Shown here in pieces: positions 7,773-14,550 of a stretch of 16,425 nucleotides of DNA. The position numbers and the translations under genes are program-made. The stretch comes from JBBRLG01 sp038231495 (GTDB lineage: Bacteria; Planctomycetota; Planctomycetia; Gemmatales; Gemmataceae). Every line of letters begins with the position of its first letter. The stretch's first letter is position 1. Below the pieces are notes generated by a model. The model was not told the origin of the DNA and made no database searches. It worked only from the letters and a program-made list of their open reading frames with translations. The stretch is taken from the NCBI GenBank assembly GCA_038231495.1, contig JBBRLG010000087.1:1-16425 (forward strand), given 5' to 3'.

Positions 7773-8201
7773 ATGCTGACCCGACGCTCCCGTGCCCGTG
7801 AAGTCGCCCTGCAACTGCTGTATCAGCACGACGTGAACCCGCGCACCCGCATGGACCGGTCCGCCGTCGAGCGCTTCGTCCACGACCGCTTGCAGAACCT
7901 CGCTGTCGAACCGTTCTCGCTCGGCCTCTACGACGGCGTCCTCGCCAACGCAACCGAGATCGACAAGCAAATCGGCGCGGCCGCGGCCAACTGGCGGCTG
8001 CCGCGCATGGCCGCCGTGGACCGCAACGTCCTGCGCATCGGCGTTTTTGAACTCGTTTTCACGCCGGAAACGCCGGCCGGCGTCGTCATCGACGAGGCCG
8101 TCGTGCTCGCCCGCCGCTTCGGGGCCAAGGACTCGTCCGGCTTCGTCAACGGCGTGCTCGACCGCATCCGCCAGAGCAACGTCGCGCCGGCGGCGAGTTG
8201 A
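7773..8201 (+). CDS. nusB: Transcription antitermination factor NusB
   Basis: A 142-aa all-helical RNA-binding protein. NusB pairs with NusE/S10 to bind boxA in rRNA leader transcripts and prevent premature termination. Signatures seen are RRSRAREVALQLLYQHD at the N-terminus, DRNVLRIGVFEL in the middle, and the C-terminal VVIDEAVVLARRFG followed by SGFVNGVLDRI. An in-frame ATG at 7746 would add nine residues, but family similarity starts at RRSR, and a TACAAT -10-like hexamer at 7729-7734 would leave that ATG almost leaderless, so 7773 is preferred with moderate certainty. The next gene begins 3 nt after its stop. In many bacteria nusB neighbours ribH or rRNA-processing genes, which are absent here. 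Confidence 0.95.
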   Translation: MLTRRSRAREVALQLLYQHDVNPRTRMDRSAVERFVHDRLQNLAVEPFSLGLYDGVLANATEIDKQIGAAAANWRLPRMAAVDRNVLRIGVFELVFTPETPAGVVIDEAVVLARRFGAKDSSGFVNGVLDRIRQSNVAPAAS

Positions 8202-8204
8202 CCC

Positions 8205-9065
8205 ATGCCGGCACGTCAACCCTTCACCGCCCTGTGTCAGGCCGCCGCCCGCCCCCGCCTTGCCGGCCGTGCGGATTTGCACCTGCACACCACCCATAGC
8301 GACGGCACCTACACGCCGCAGCAGGTCATCGAGCTGGCCCGGCGCAGCGGCCTGGCGGCGATTGCACTCACCGACCACGACACTTGCGCCGGCGTCCCGG
8401 CCGCGCGAGCCGCGGCGGGCACGGACCTTGAAGTCATCGCCGGCGTCGAAATCTCGACCGAGCATCTGGGACACGAGTTGCACCTGCTGGCTTATTTCGT
8501 CCGCACCGACGACGGGCCGTTGACGGCGGCACTGGCCACCATCCGCGCCCACCGGGTCGAGCGCTACCACGAAATGGTTCGCCGGCTCCGCGCCGGCGGC
8601 GTCGTACTGGACGACGAAGGACCGCAAGCCGGTCCCGTGCCCGACACCCTGGGGCGTCGCCACCTGGCCGAGTGGCTCGTCCGCTCCGGGCAGGTCGCCA
8701 CGGTGCGCGAGGCGTTCGCGCGCTACCTCAAGGACGGGTCGCCCGCCGCCGCGCCGAAACGGCGGCTGCCGGTCGCGGAGGCTCTTGCGCTGGTGCGCGG
8801 CGCGGGGGGCGTCTCTTCCTGGGCGCACCCGCCCGCCGCCGCTTCCCTGGAACAGTTCGCGGCATTGCGCAACCTGGGCCTGAATGCGGTCGAGGTGGAA
8901 TATCCCGAACACCGCGGTGCTCGCACGCGCCAGCTGCGCGACTTTGCCACGAAGCTTGGACTGGCCGTCAGCGGCGGCAGCGACTGCCACGGACCGGGGC
9001 CACGCGCCGTCGGCTCGACGACCATTTCCGGCGAGGAGTTGGAGCGACTGCGGCGACTGGCGTGA
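8205..9065 (+). CDS. PHP-domain phosphoesterase (YciV/RNase AM-like)
   Basis: A 286-aa metal-dependent phosphoesterase of the PHP family. The metal-binding set is intact: DLHLHTTHSDG (H26, H28, D33), TDHDT (D57, H58), GVEIS (E82), HELH (H90, H93), WAHP near residue 207, and SGGSDCHG near 260. The length and motif order match stand-alone YciV-type PHP enzymes, which hydrolyse 3',5'-bisphosphonucleotides or trim RNA 5' ends. An assignment to RNase AM is plausible but not provable here. Its ATG lies 3 nt after the nusB stop, so the two are almost certainly co-transcribed and perhaps translationally coupled, a reasonable link if both act on rRNA. No signal peptide. Confidence 0.9.
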   Translation: MPARQPFTALCQAAARPRLAGRADLHLHTTHSDGTYTPQQVIELARRSGLAAIALTDHDTCAGVPAARAAAGTDLEVIAGVEISTEHLGHELHLLAYFVRTDDGPLTAALATIRAHRVERYHEMVRRLRAGGVVLDDEGPQAGPVPDTLGRRHLAEWLVRSGQVATVREAFARYLKDGSPAAAPKRRLPVAEALALVRGAGGVSSWAHPPAAASLEQFAALRNLGLNAVEVEYPEHRGARTRQLRDFATKLGLAVSGGSDCHGPGPRAVGSTTISGEELERLRRLA

Positions 9066-9346
9066 CCCGGCAAGGTTCGCGCCGCGGTAAACGGGCGAAG
9101 TTGTGCGGCGCGTGTGGCGCGGGGTTGCAGGCGGGCCGCGAAAGCCGGGCAATTCCTGGAAATCGTTGCTTGACGAACCGCCGTTTGGCCGACTTTTTTG
9201 GCAGGAGATGAACTCCGCAGGCAAGGATGCACCCTCGATCACGCTTCCCTCCCATTGCCTGACCTTTGTACGCATTGCGCTTTCATGGACGCCAAGCCAG
9301 CCCTCGCTGGGATGCACACACCCTGCGCTACGGGGAGGACGATTCA
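9066..9346. other. Intergenic leader region upstream of BBP7-like gene
   Basis: A 281-bp gap without a credible gene. A tttttt run with a short gccgac/ttggc context occurs near 9190-9205 but forms no strong terminator. The only clear signal is the purine-rich ggggagga at 9331-9338, the ribosome-binding site for the ATG at 9347. No convincing -35/-10 pair was seen. Confidence 0.45.
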
Positions 9347-11053
9347 ATGAAGAAATGGTGGTTCAATAGTCTGGTCTTGTCACTCGGCCTCGCAGCCTCG
9401 ACGGCCTACGCCGCGGACCCCGCGCCCGCGACGCTGGACCGGCCGGTTATCGCGGCCTCCGGTCCGGTGGCCGCACCGAACGCCACGCCGGCCGTGGTGC
9501 TGGAGCGCCCCGTCGGCGTCGGCCAGCCGGCCGAGTCGCCGATCCTCGACCGGCAAATCCGGCCGACGAGCTACGAAACTTCGGGCGCGGTCCTGCCGAT
9601 GTACCGCGGCCAGATGCCCGACCCGATCGTCGCCCGGCCGCTGCCGGTCGGGTCGCCCGCTTCAAACCCCAACACCGCGCTGCACACCTGGCGGCGTCCC
9701 GGCGAGGGCGATCCGGCCCCCGAAGTCGCCCCGCCTCCGACCAAGGTGACGCCCCCGACCCCGGCGGCGTCTCTGGCAATGCCCGCGCCCGCGCCGACGC
9801 CTTCAATCACGACGGGAATCGTTTCGAGTGACGGCGGCTCGTTCCTGTCGCGCTTCACGCACTTCGGGCGCTTCGGCGTCGGGTCGGCCGACGAGTGCGA
9901 CGGCTGCCCGGCCGGCGTCGATTGCCCGGCCGACTGCGGCGTGGACTGCTGCGGCCGCGGAGGCTTCTGCCCGAGCAACCGCTGGTACGTTAGTGCCGAA
10001 TACCTGCTGTGGTGGTTCAAGGGCCAGTCCGTGCCGCCGCTGGTCACGTCCGGCTCCCTGGACGACCGGCCGTCCGGCGCGCTGGGCTTGCCCGGCACCA
10101 ACACGCTGTTCGGCGGTCGCGACATGGAAAACGGTGCCCACTCCGGTGCGCGGTTCATGTTCGGCTACTGGTGCGGCGACGACCACCGGTTGGGCATCGA
10201 AGCCGGCTACTTCTTCCTGGCCCCGGGCGTTACGAATTTCACCGCCAGCTCGCCGGGCACCGTTGGCTCGCCGATCCTGTCGCGGCCCTTCGTGGACGCC
10301 GACACGGGCCTGCAAAGTGCCGAGGGCGTCGCCGGCTTCAACCGGCTCGCCGGCACCGTTTCGGTCCAGACGCGCAGCTCGCTGTGGGGCGCCGAGGCCA
10401 ACCTCCGCTCCACCGTCTGGTGCAACTGCACCTCGTACATCGACCTCCTGGCCGGCTTCCGCACGCTCGGCCTGGACGAGGACTTGATCGTCCGCGAGAA
10501 CCTGACGGTGCTCAACGATTTCACCCAGAACGGCGTCTTGATCCGCAAGGGCAGCACGTTCGACATCGTGGACCACTTCCAGACCCGCAACCGCTTCTAC
10601 GGCGGCCAGGTCGGCGCGGAATGGCAGCGCCGCCAGGGCCGTTGGGACGTGGATGTCAAAACCAAGATCGCCGTGGGCAGCACGCAGCAGATGGTTAACA
10701 TTAGCGGCGTGGACGTGATTACCGACCCCGTTTCCGGCACGCGCTCGTTCAACGGCGGCCTGCTGGCGCAGCAGTCGAACATCGGCAGCTACTCGCGCAA
10801 CCGATTTACTTACGTGCCCGAAATTGGCCTCACGGTCGGTTACCACGTGACCGACCACCTGCGTGCCTTCGCCGGTTACAACTTCCTGTATTGGAGCAGT
10901 GTCGCGCGGCCCGGCCCGCAGATCGATCGCACGGTCAACCAGAACCAGCTCGCCCCGCCCGGCCCCGGCGGCGCGGCCCGACCGGCGTTCAGCTTCAACG
11001 GCACAGACTTCTGGGCACAGGGCGTGAACATAGGTTTGGAGTACAAGTGGTAA
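9347..11053 (+). CDS. BBP7-type outer-membrane beta-barrel protein
   Basis: A 568-aa exported protein. It has a Sec signal peptide (MKKWWFNSLVLSLGLAASTAYA) with likely cleavage after AYA at residue 22. A long Pro/Ala/Val-rich linker runs to about 165. A striking Cys cluster (CDGCPAGVDCPADCGVDCCG) lies at about 184-203, and NRWYVSAEYLLWWFKGQ marks the start of the barrel domain. The remainder has alternating polar/aromatic strands and ends in VNIGLEYKW, a C-terminal aromatic residue expected for outer-membrane insertion. This is the planctomycete BBP7 plan; these proteins are often present in several copies and are presumed porin-like, with no proven substrate. The upstream frame is open to 9266, but the signal peptide and the ggggagga site decide the start at 9347. 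The stop is followed after 8 nt by a large inverted repeat. Confidence 0.92.
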   Translation: MKKWWFNSLVLSLGLAASTAYAADPAPATLDRPVIAASGPVAAPNATPAVVLERPVGVGQPAESPILDRQIRPTSYETSGAVLPMYRGQMPDPIVARPLPVGSPASNPNTALHTWRRPGEGDPAPEVAPPPTKVTPPTPAASLAMPAPAPTPSITTGIVSSDGGSFLSRFTHFGRFGVGSADECDGCPAGVDCPADCGVDCCGRGGFCPSNRWYVSAEYLLWWFKGQSVPPLVTSGSLDDRPSGALGLPGTNTLFGGRDMENGAHSGARFMFGYWCGDDHRLGIEAGYFFLAPGVTNFTASSPGTVGSPILSRPFVDADTGLQSAEGVAGFNRLAGTVSVQTRSSLWGAEANLRSTVWCNCTSYIDLLAGFRTLGLDEDLIVRENLTVLNDFTQNGVLIRKGSTFDIVDHFQTRNRFYGGQVGAEWQRRQGRWDVDVKTKIAVGSTQQMVNISGVDVITDPVSGTRSFNGGLLAQQSNIGSYSRNRFTYVPEIGLTVGYHVTDHLRAFAGYNFLYWSSVARPGPQIDRTVNQNQLAPPGPGGAARPAFSFNGTDFWAQGVNIGLEYKW

Positions 11054-11443
11054 CGAGGTAGAAATCCGAAAAATGCAAATCCGAAATCCGAAATCTCAAA
11101 TCCGAAACGAAACCGTCGGATTTGAGATTTCGGAGTTCGGATTTGCATTTTTCGGATTTGGGATTTCGGATTTCGGATTTGCATTTTTCGGATTTCGCTT
11201 GTCCCATCTCCCCGCAGTCCCCCATCTTCCCTTGGCCGCATCCGCCTCAAACTCCCCCGTCCGTGTGGCTTTCCCGGTTCGCTCGGACTCATTATTCCTT
11301 GCATTTCCCGCCGATTTAAGAATAGACCGCCATCCTGTGAGTGACGCCGTCGGTCGCCACGCTTCGTAAGGACACGGGGCGCTCCGGACTCGTGGGATGA
11401 GGGACCGTCGATCGGAGAACCACGGAGGGAGGACTCACGGACC
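11054..11443. other. Intergenic region between the two surface-protein genes
   Basis: A 390-bp gap. Its first part is filled by the heptamer inverted repeat at 11062-11195. The remainder (11196-11423) has no credible gene or strong promoter. At its end, ggagggagga (11424-11433) is a strong ribosome-binding site 10 nt before the ATG at 11444. Confidence 0.6.
11062..11195. repeat. Heptamer-based long inverted repeat (aaatccg/cggattt)
   Basis: The left arm 11062-11104 (43 bp) and right arm 11117-11159 are reverse complements with a single mismatch, around a 12-nt loop. A second copy of the right arm, 11153-11195, also differs from the left arm at one base and overlaps the first by one 7-bp unit. 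The arms are made of the unit aaatccg (cggattt on the other arm) with a conserved 8-bp spacer (aaaaatgc). The stop codon of the BBP7-like gene lies 8 nt upstream, so the transcript would end in a very stable hairpin. Translations give runs of IRNPKSQ-type repeats, which are not a real protein. Confidence 0.9.
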
Positions 11444-13303
11444 ATGTTCCGCTCATTGAAAAAGTACCTGGACCTGGACGGCAAGCGCGGCCCGACGCCG
11501 CCTCGCCTGAACGCGAAGCCCGGCATCGAAGCCCTTGAGAGCCGGTGGATGCCGAGCACCACCACCGTCAGCGGCACCGTCTTTAGCGACCTTCACGACA
11601 CCGGCCTCTTCGTCGCCGGCGAGAAGGGCATCGCCAACAACGTCGTCGAATTGCACAACACCGCCGGCCAGTTGATCGACCTTACCTCGACCGACGCGAA
11701 CGGCAACTACCGGTTCACCAAAGACTACACCATCAACACCCAGCCGGCGACCGAGGCGTTCGACGCCACCTTCCCCACGACGGTCACCAACTGGTCCGCC
11801 ACCCAGAGCGTCTCGAAATTCGACCCGCAACTCGGCACGCTCACCGGCGTGGACTTCATCAACGACGCGACACTCACCAGCGCGATCAAGGTGCAAAGCC
11901 TCGACGGCGCGCCCAGCCACGTGACTGGCCACGTCACCGGCGAGGCGACCCTGAACGTGGGCGCCGGCCTCAAGCCGCTGGTGACCGACCTCGCCACCGA
12001 CGAGGCGGTCGATCTGCCGACCTTCGACAACGCCGCCCCGTTTGCCGGCGCGGCCAGTCACGACTTTGGACCCAAGTCGGCGGCGAACACCAAAACGCTC
12101 AGCCTCAGCAAGGCCAACGGCGACGACCTGTCGTCGTTTATCGGCAGCGGCCAACTGCCGCTGACGGAAGGCGTGGTCGCCACCTCGTCAGCCACCGGAG
12201 CCGGCAACCTGTTGTCGCAGATCAACTCGACGGCGACGGGCCACGTCCACGTCGTCTATCACTACAACCCCAGCAACGACCTCCGGCCCGGCCAGTACGT
12301 CGTGGTCCAGCCGCAAGCCCCTCCGGGTTTCCTCGAAGGCCGTAACACGGCCGGCAACGTGGTCGCCCTGCCGCTCACGGTGGACGAGACCATCCCGGTG
12401 ACGCTCAACGCCCAGAACGACTCGAAGAACAACAACTTCGGCGAGGTGCCGCCGTCGGGCCTGTCGGGTTTCGTTTACTACGACGTGAACAACAACGGCA
12501 TCAAGGAAGCGACCGAGATCGGCATTGGCGGCAACACCGTCAACCTGACTGGGACCGACGACCTGGGCGTCGCCGTCAGCCAAAGCACCGTGACGAAGCC
12601 GGACGGCTCGTACGCCTTCGAGAACCTGCGCACGGGCACCTACGCCCTCGTCGAGCCGGCCCAACCGCCGGGCTACCTCGACGGTAAGAGTACGATCGGC
12701 TCGCAGGGCGGCACGACCGGCGAGGACAAGTTCACGAGCATCAACCTCGCCCCGGCCGTGGAGGGCGTCAACAACAACTTCGGGAAGCTGCAACCCGCGC
12801 AGGTGAGCGGCTTCGTCTACTACGACCCGAACAACAACGGCATCAAGGAAGCTGGCGAGCCGGGCATCGGCAACGTCACGGTGTTCATGTCCGGCGTCAA
12901 CAACCAGGGCGCGCAGATCAACCGCCAGGTGCAGACGAACGCCGACGGTTCGTACAACTTCGGCGTGCTATACCCCGGTTCGTACACGCTGGCCGACCAG
13001 CAGCCGGCGAACTACCTGCCGGGCAAGAACACGCTGGGCAACCTCGGCGGCACTCAAGACGCCATCCACCTGAACGTAACGCTCGGCGGCAACGCGGCAG
13101 GGACGGATTACAACTTCGGCAACCTGTTGCCCGGCAACCCGCCGCCCCCGCCCCCGCCCCCGCCGCCGCCACCCCCCCCGCCGCCGCCCCCGCCGCCGCC
13201 ACCGCCAACTACGCCGCCGCCGCCCACCGCTATCGAAAGCTTCCCGACGCCACCGACGGCGTTGAGCAAGCGCCTGTTCACGGGCAACGATTGGGGGTTG
13301 TAG
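11444..13303 (+). CDS. SdrD B-like surface protein with inserted anchor-E-like domain
   Basis: A 619-aa predicted extracellular protein. The N-terminus (about 1-38) has the planctomycete extracellular leader ending in IEALESRWMPS, not a classical signal peptide. An SdrD_B-like half repeat follows (43-92, VSGTVFSDL to DANGNYRF). Residues about 100-275 resemble a choice-of-anchor E domain (KFDPQLGTLTGVDF, HVHVVYHY). Then the missing second half of the repeat appears (LRPGQYVVVQPQAPPGFLEG, 280-299). Two complete SdrD_B repeats start at about 341 and 454, each with a Ca-loop-like DxNNNGIKEAxE. A 23-proline run (566-588) and the tail SKRLFTGNDWGL end the chain. Such proteins serve as cell-surface or matrix components; no enzyme domain is seen. 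The ATG has ggagggagga 10 nt upstream. A 29-bp hairpin follows the stop. Confidence 0.85.
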   Translation: MFRSLKKYLDLDGKRGPTPPRLNAKPGIEALESRWMPSTTTVSGTVFSDLHDTGLFVAGEKGIANNVVELHNTAGQLIDLTSTDANGNYRFTKDYTINTQPATEAFDATFPTTVTNWSATQSVSKFDPQLGTLTGVDFINDATLTSAIKVQSLDGAPSHVTGHVTGEATLNVGAGLKPLVTDLATDEAVDLPTFDNAAPFAGAASHDFGPKSAANTKTLSLSKANGDDLSSFIGSGQLPLTEGVVATSSATGAGNLLSQINSTATGHVHVVYHYNPSNDLRPGQYVVVQPQAPPGFLEGRNTAGNVVALPLTVDETIPVTLNAQNDSKNNNFGEVPPSGLSGFVYYDVNNNGIKEATEIGIGGNTVNLTGTDDLGVAVSQSTVTKPDGSYAFENLRTGTYALVEPAQPPGYLDGKSTIGSQGGTTGEDKFTSINLAPAVEGVNNNFGKLQPAQVSGFVYYDPNNNGIKEAGEPGIGNVTVFMSGVNNQGAQINRQVQTNADGSYNFGVLYPGSYTLADQQPANYLPGKNTLGNLGGTQDAIHLNVTLGGNAAGTDYNFGNLLPGNPPPPPPPPPPPPPPPPPPPPPPPTTPPPPTAIESFPTPPTALSKRLFTGNDWGL

Positions 13304-13339
13304 AAGGGAAGGCCAACAACGGGTTTAGCTACTGAAATT

Positions 13340-13412
13340 GACGAACCGGCTGCGTCCGCTGCCGGGTGAAGTGCCCGCGACTCCACCCGGCAGCTTTCGC
13401 AGCCGGTTCGTC
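13340..13412 (+). terminator. 29-bp hairpin downstream of surface-protein gene
   Basis: The arms 13340-13368 and 13384-13412 are reverse complements in 26 of 29 positions; the three mismatches form one internal loop (tcc facing ttt). The loop is 15 nt. It lies 37 nt after the stop codon of the SdrD B-like gene, between convergent genes, and is the likely transcript end. There is no proper U-tract, only ccttatta after the stem, so factor-independent termination is plausible but not certain. Confidence 0.6.
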
Positions 13413-13607
13413 CTTATTACCGCGCTACGAAAGTTACGCACACCGGTAGGCTGCCAAGGGGCTTGCCAAAGACACCCTTGCCACCCACCCTCGCCACTCT
13501 TTGCCAGGCTTTTGGCAAGGGTATATGAGCGCCGCTGCCTGCTCCTCAATGCCGCTGCGTGCCAAAATTCCACCCTTGCCAAGAATGTGCGCTTTGGCAA
13601 GGGTGGG
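13409..13607 (-). repeat. Dispersed ~200-bp repeat, copy 2 (inverted)
   Basis: The reverse complement of the repeat at 974-1186. It is 199 bp against 213 bp, the difference being one 14-nt indel; the ungapped 146-bp core (13462-13607) has about 130 identical positions. Its internal palindromes (ttggcaaggg and cccttgccaa blocks) are retained. It ends 37 bp downstream of the fur stop, and its other end abuts the 13340-13412 hairpin. Confidence 0.85.
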
Positions 13608-13644
13608 TCGGTTGTCCGAGGCCGGGGAAGCGGAAGTGTTCCGG

Positions 13645-14133
13645 TCAGATGAGATCGAGGCGTCGTTTAGTGACGCGGGCGCGGTTGCACTCGGCACAGG
13701 TGCCGCGGATGACGAGGGTGTGGCCGTTGGAGTTGAACAGGTGTTGCCGGCACACGTCCCGCATCGCCGCTTCAATGGCGGTGCTCTGGAATTCAATGAC
13801 TTTGCCGCACTGGCCGCAGTGCATGTGCTCGTGCTGCGGGTAGCCATAGTCGTGCTCGTAGAACATGCGCGGCCCCAGCTCCAGGCGGCGGAGCAGTCCG
13901 GCATCGACGAGCTTGGCCAGGGTGCGGTAAACGGTCGCCCGGCTGACGCGGTGGCCGGCTTTTTTCATGTCGTCGATGAGTTGGTCGGCGTCGAAGTGGT
14001 TGTGCTGGCTGAAGATGTACTGCACCATCACGCGTTGCTGGTCGGTGAAGCGCTGCGGCTTCGGCCGGCTGGTCAGGAACTCGCGAAACTTGTCTTCCGG
14101 ACTTTGCGATACCGCAACCGCTGGCAGATGCAC
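13645..14133 (-). CDS. fur: Fur-family ferric uptake regulator
   Basis: A 162-aa metal-dependent repressor. It has a winged-helix DNA-binding domain (FTDQQRVMVQYIF at 29-41; recognition helix in RVSRATVYRTLAKLVDAGLL at 62-81), then a dimerisation domain with the metal site HEHMHCGQCG (H101, H103, H105, C106, C109) and a second Cys pair, CAECN (C146, C149), completing a likely Cys4 zinc site; H44 and H46 may join the regulatory site. I take the GTG at 14133 as start because gaggaga lies about 5 nt upstream and the inferred promoter -10 is at 14189-14194, which excludes the upstream ATG at 14190 and the longer open frame to 14295 that reads through a heptamer repeat. Fur versus Zur/PerR cannot be settled from sequence, but the length and Cys pattern favour Fur. 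Confidence 0.9.
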   Translation of the reverse strand: MHLPAVAVSQSPEDKFREFLTSRPKPQRFTDQQRVMVQYIFSQHNHFDADQLIDDMKKAGHRVSRATVYRTLAKLVDAGLLRRLELGPRMFYEHDYGYPQHEHMHCGQCGKVIEFQSTAIEAAMRDVCRQHLFNSNGHTLVIRGTCAECNRARVTKRRLDLI

Positions 14134-14188
14134 GGCGTCGTCTCCTCGTCGTCTCGACCGGCGGCGGATCGATCCACCACCTTGTGGC

Positions 14189-14217
14189 ATTCTACCAGAG
14201 CGAGAATCATTATTGAA
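14189..14217 (-). promoter_or_regulatory. fur promoter with Fur-box-like operator
   Basis: On the minus strand, TTCAAT (14212-14217) and TAGAAT (14189-14194) are spaced by 17 bp, as in a sigma-70-type promoter. Between them, 14201-14215 (cgagaatcattattg on the plus strand) matches 10 of the 14 defined positions of the 7-1-7 Fur-box consensus TGATAATnATTATCA. An operator in the spacer fits autorepression. It predicts a leader of about 50 nt to the GTG start at 14133. The sigma preference of this organism is assumed. Confidence 0.5.
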
Positions 14218-14296
14218 GTCGTCCGTTGTCCGTGGTCCGTTGTCAGTCGCCGGCATTGGCTGACCACGGACCACGGACCACGGACCACGGACCACC
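14218..14296. repeat. Heptamer-based inverted repeat (ggaccac/gtggtcc)
   Basis: The right side has four perfect tandem copies of ggaccac at 14268-14295, preceded by tgaccac (14261-14267). The left side (14221-14246) has gtccgtt, gtccgtg, gtccgtt and gtcag, i.e. the complementary heptads with some changes. The arms can pair around a ~13-nt centre (14247-14259). It fills the space between the flgM-like stop (14299) and the fur promoter, so it would end the flgM transcript. The frames reading through it give WSVVRGP-type repeats, which are not a protein. Confidence 0.85.
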
Positions 14297-14298
14297 TT

Positions 14299-14550
14299 CT
14301 ATAGGCGGTTAACCAGCCGGGCGATGGCCGTTTCCCACTTGTCGGGGGTTTCGTAGGTTCCCTCCGCGATTTCCCGGCGTACCCGCGCCACGAGGTCGTG
14401 CCGGATGTCCTCCTCCGGAACGGCCGCCACGGTCGGGGACGTTGCGATCGTCAGGTCGTTGGTCGTCTCGGCTGCCGCGGCGGGGCAAATCCACCAGACA
14501 CGCGCCTTGGAAACCGGACCGGCCAGACCCGTTGCACCATGCCGATACAT
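14299..14550 (-). CDS. FlgM-like anti-sigma factor domain protein
   Basis: An 83-aa protein whose C-terminal part (about 49-80, IRHDLVARVRREIAEGTYET then PDKWETAIARL) matches the FlgM anti-sigma-28 signature (helix, IAxGxY, helix). The N-terminus is unstructured and Ala/Thr-rich, like the disordered FlgM N-terminus; YRHGATGLAGPV recalls the short start of planctomycete homologues. FlgM binds sigma-28 (FliA) and holds back late flagellar genes. No flagellar gene is present in this window, so the target sigma factor may be another one. The ATG at 14550 is chosen because ggggaga lies about 7 nt upstream and a promoter -10 lies at 14612-14617, excluding the longer frame to 14616. Confidence 0.7.
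   Translation of the reverse strand: MYRHGATGLAGPVSKARVWWICPAAAAETTNDLTIATSPTVAAVPEEDIRHDLVARVRREIAEGTYETPDKWETAIARLVNRL

Larger units (their letters stand above)
13304..13644. other. Convergent intergenic region with hairpin and repeat
   Basis: A 341-bp gap between the convergent SdrD B-like gene and fur. It is almost completely filled by a long hairpin (13340-13412) and repeat copy 2 (13409-13607). Open frames across it exist only because the repeat lacks stop codons in some frames; none has a plausible start or family signature. Confidence 0.65.

Noticed and set aside
9266..9346. Upstream start for the BBP7-like protein
   Set aside because: It would bury the signal peptide; the strong ribosome-binding site at 9331-9338 supports 9347.
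11062..11195. CRISPR array
   Set aside because: The repeats are 7 bp, without unique spacers of 25-40 bp, and no cas gene is present.
10876..11577. Frames with IRNPKSQ-type repeats around 10995-11370 on both strands
   Set aside because: They arise from the 7-bp aaatccg repeats, whose translation in any open frame gives a periodic peptide; no start signal or homologous domain.
13108..13386. A minus-strand frame with a long polyglycine run
   Set aside because: It is the complement of the polyproline-coding stretch of the SdrD B-like gene.
14073..14304. Frames with WSVVRGP or GPRTTD repeats upstream of fur
   Set aside because: These come from the ggaccac heptamers; they lie upstream of the inferred fur promoter and start codon.
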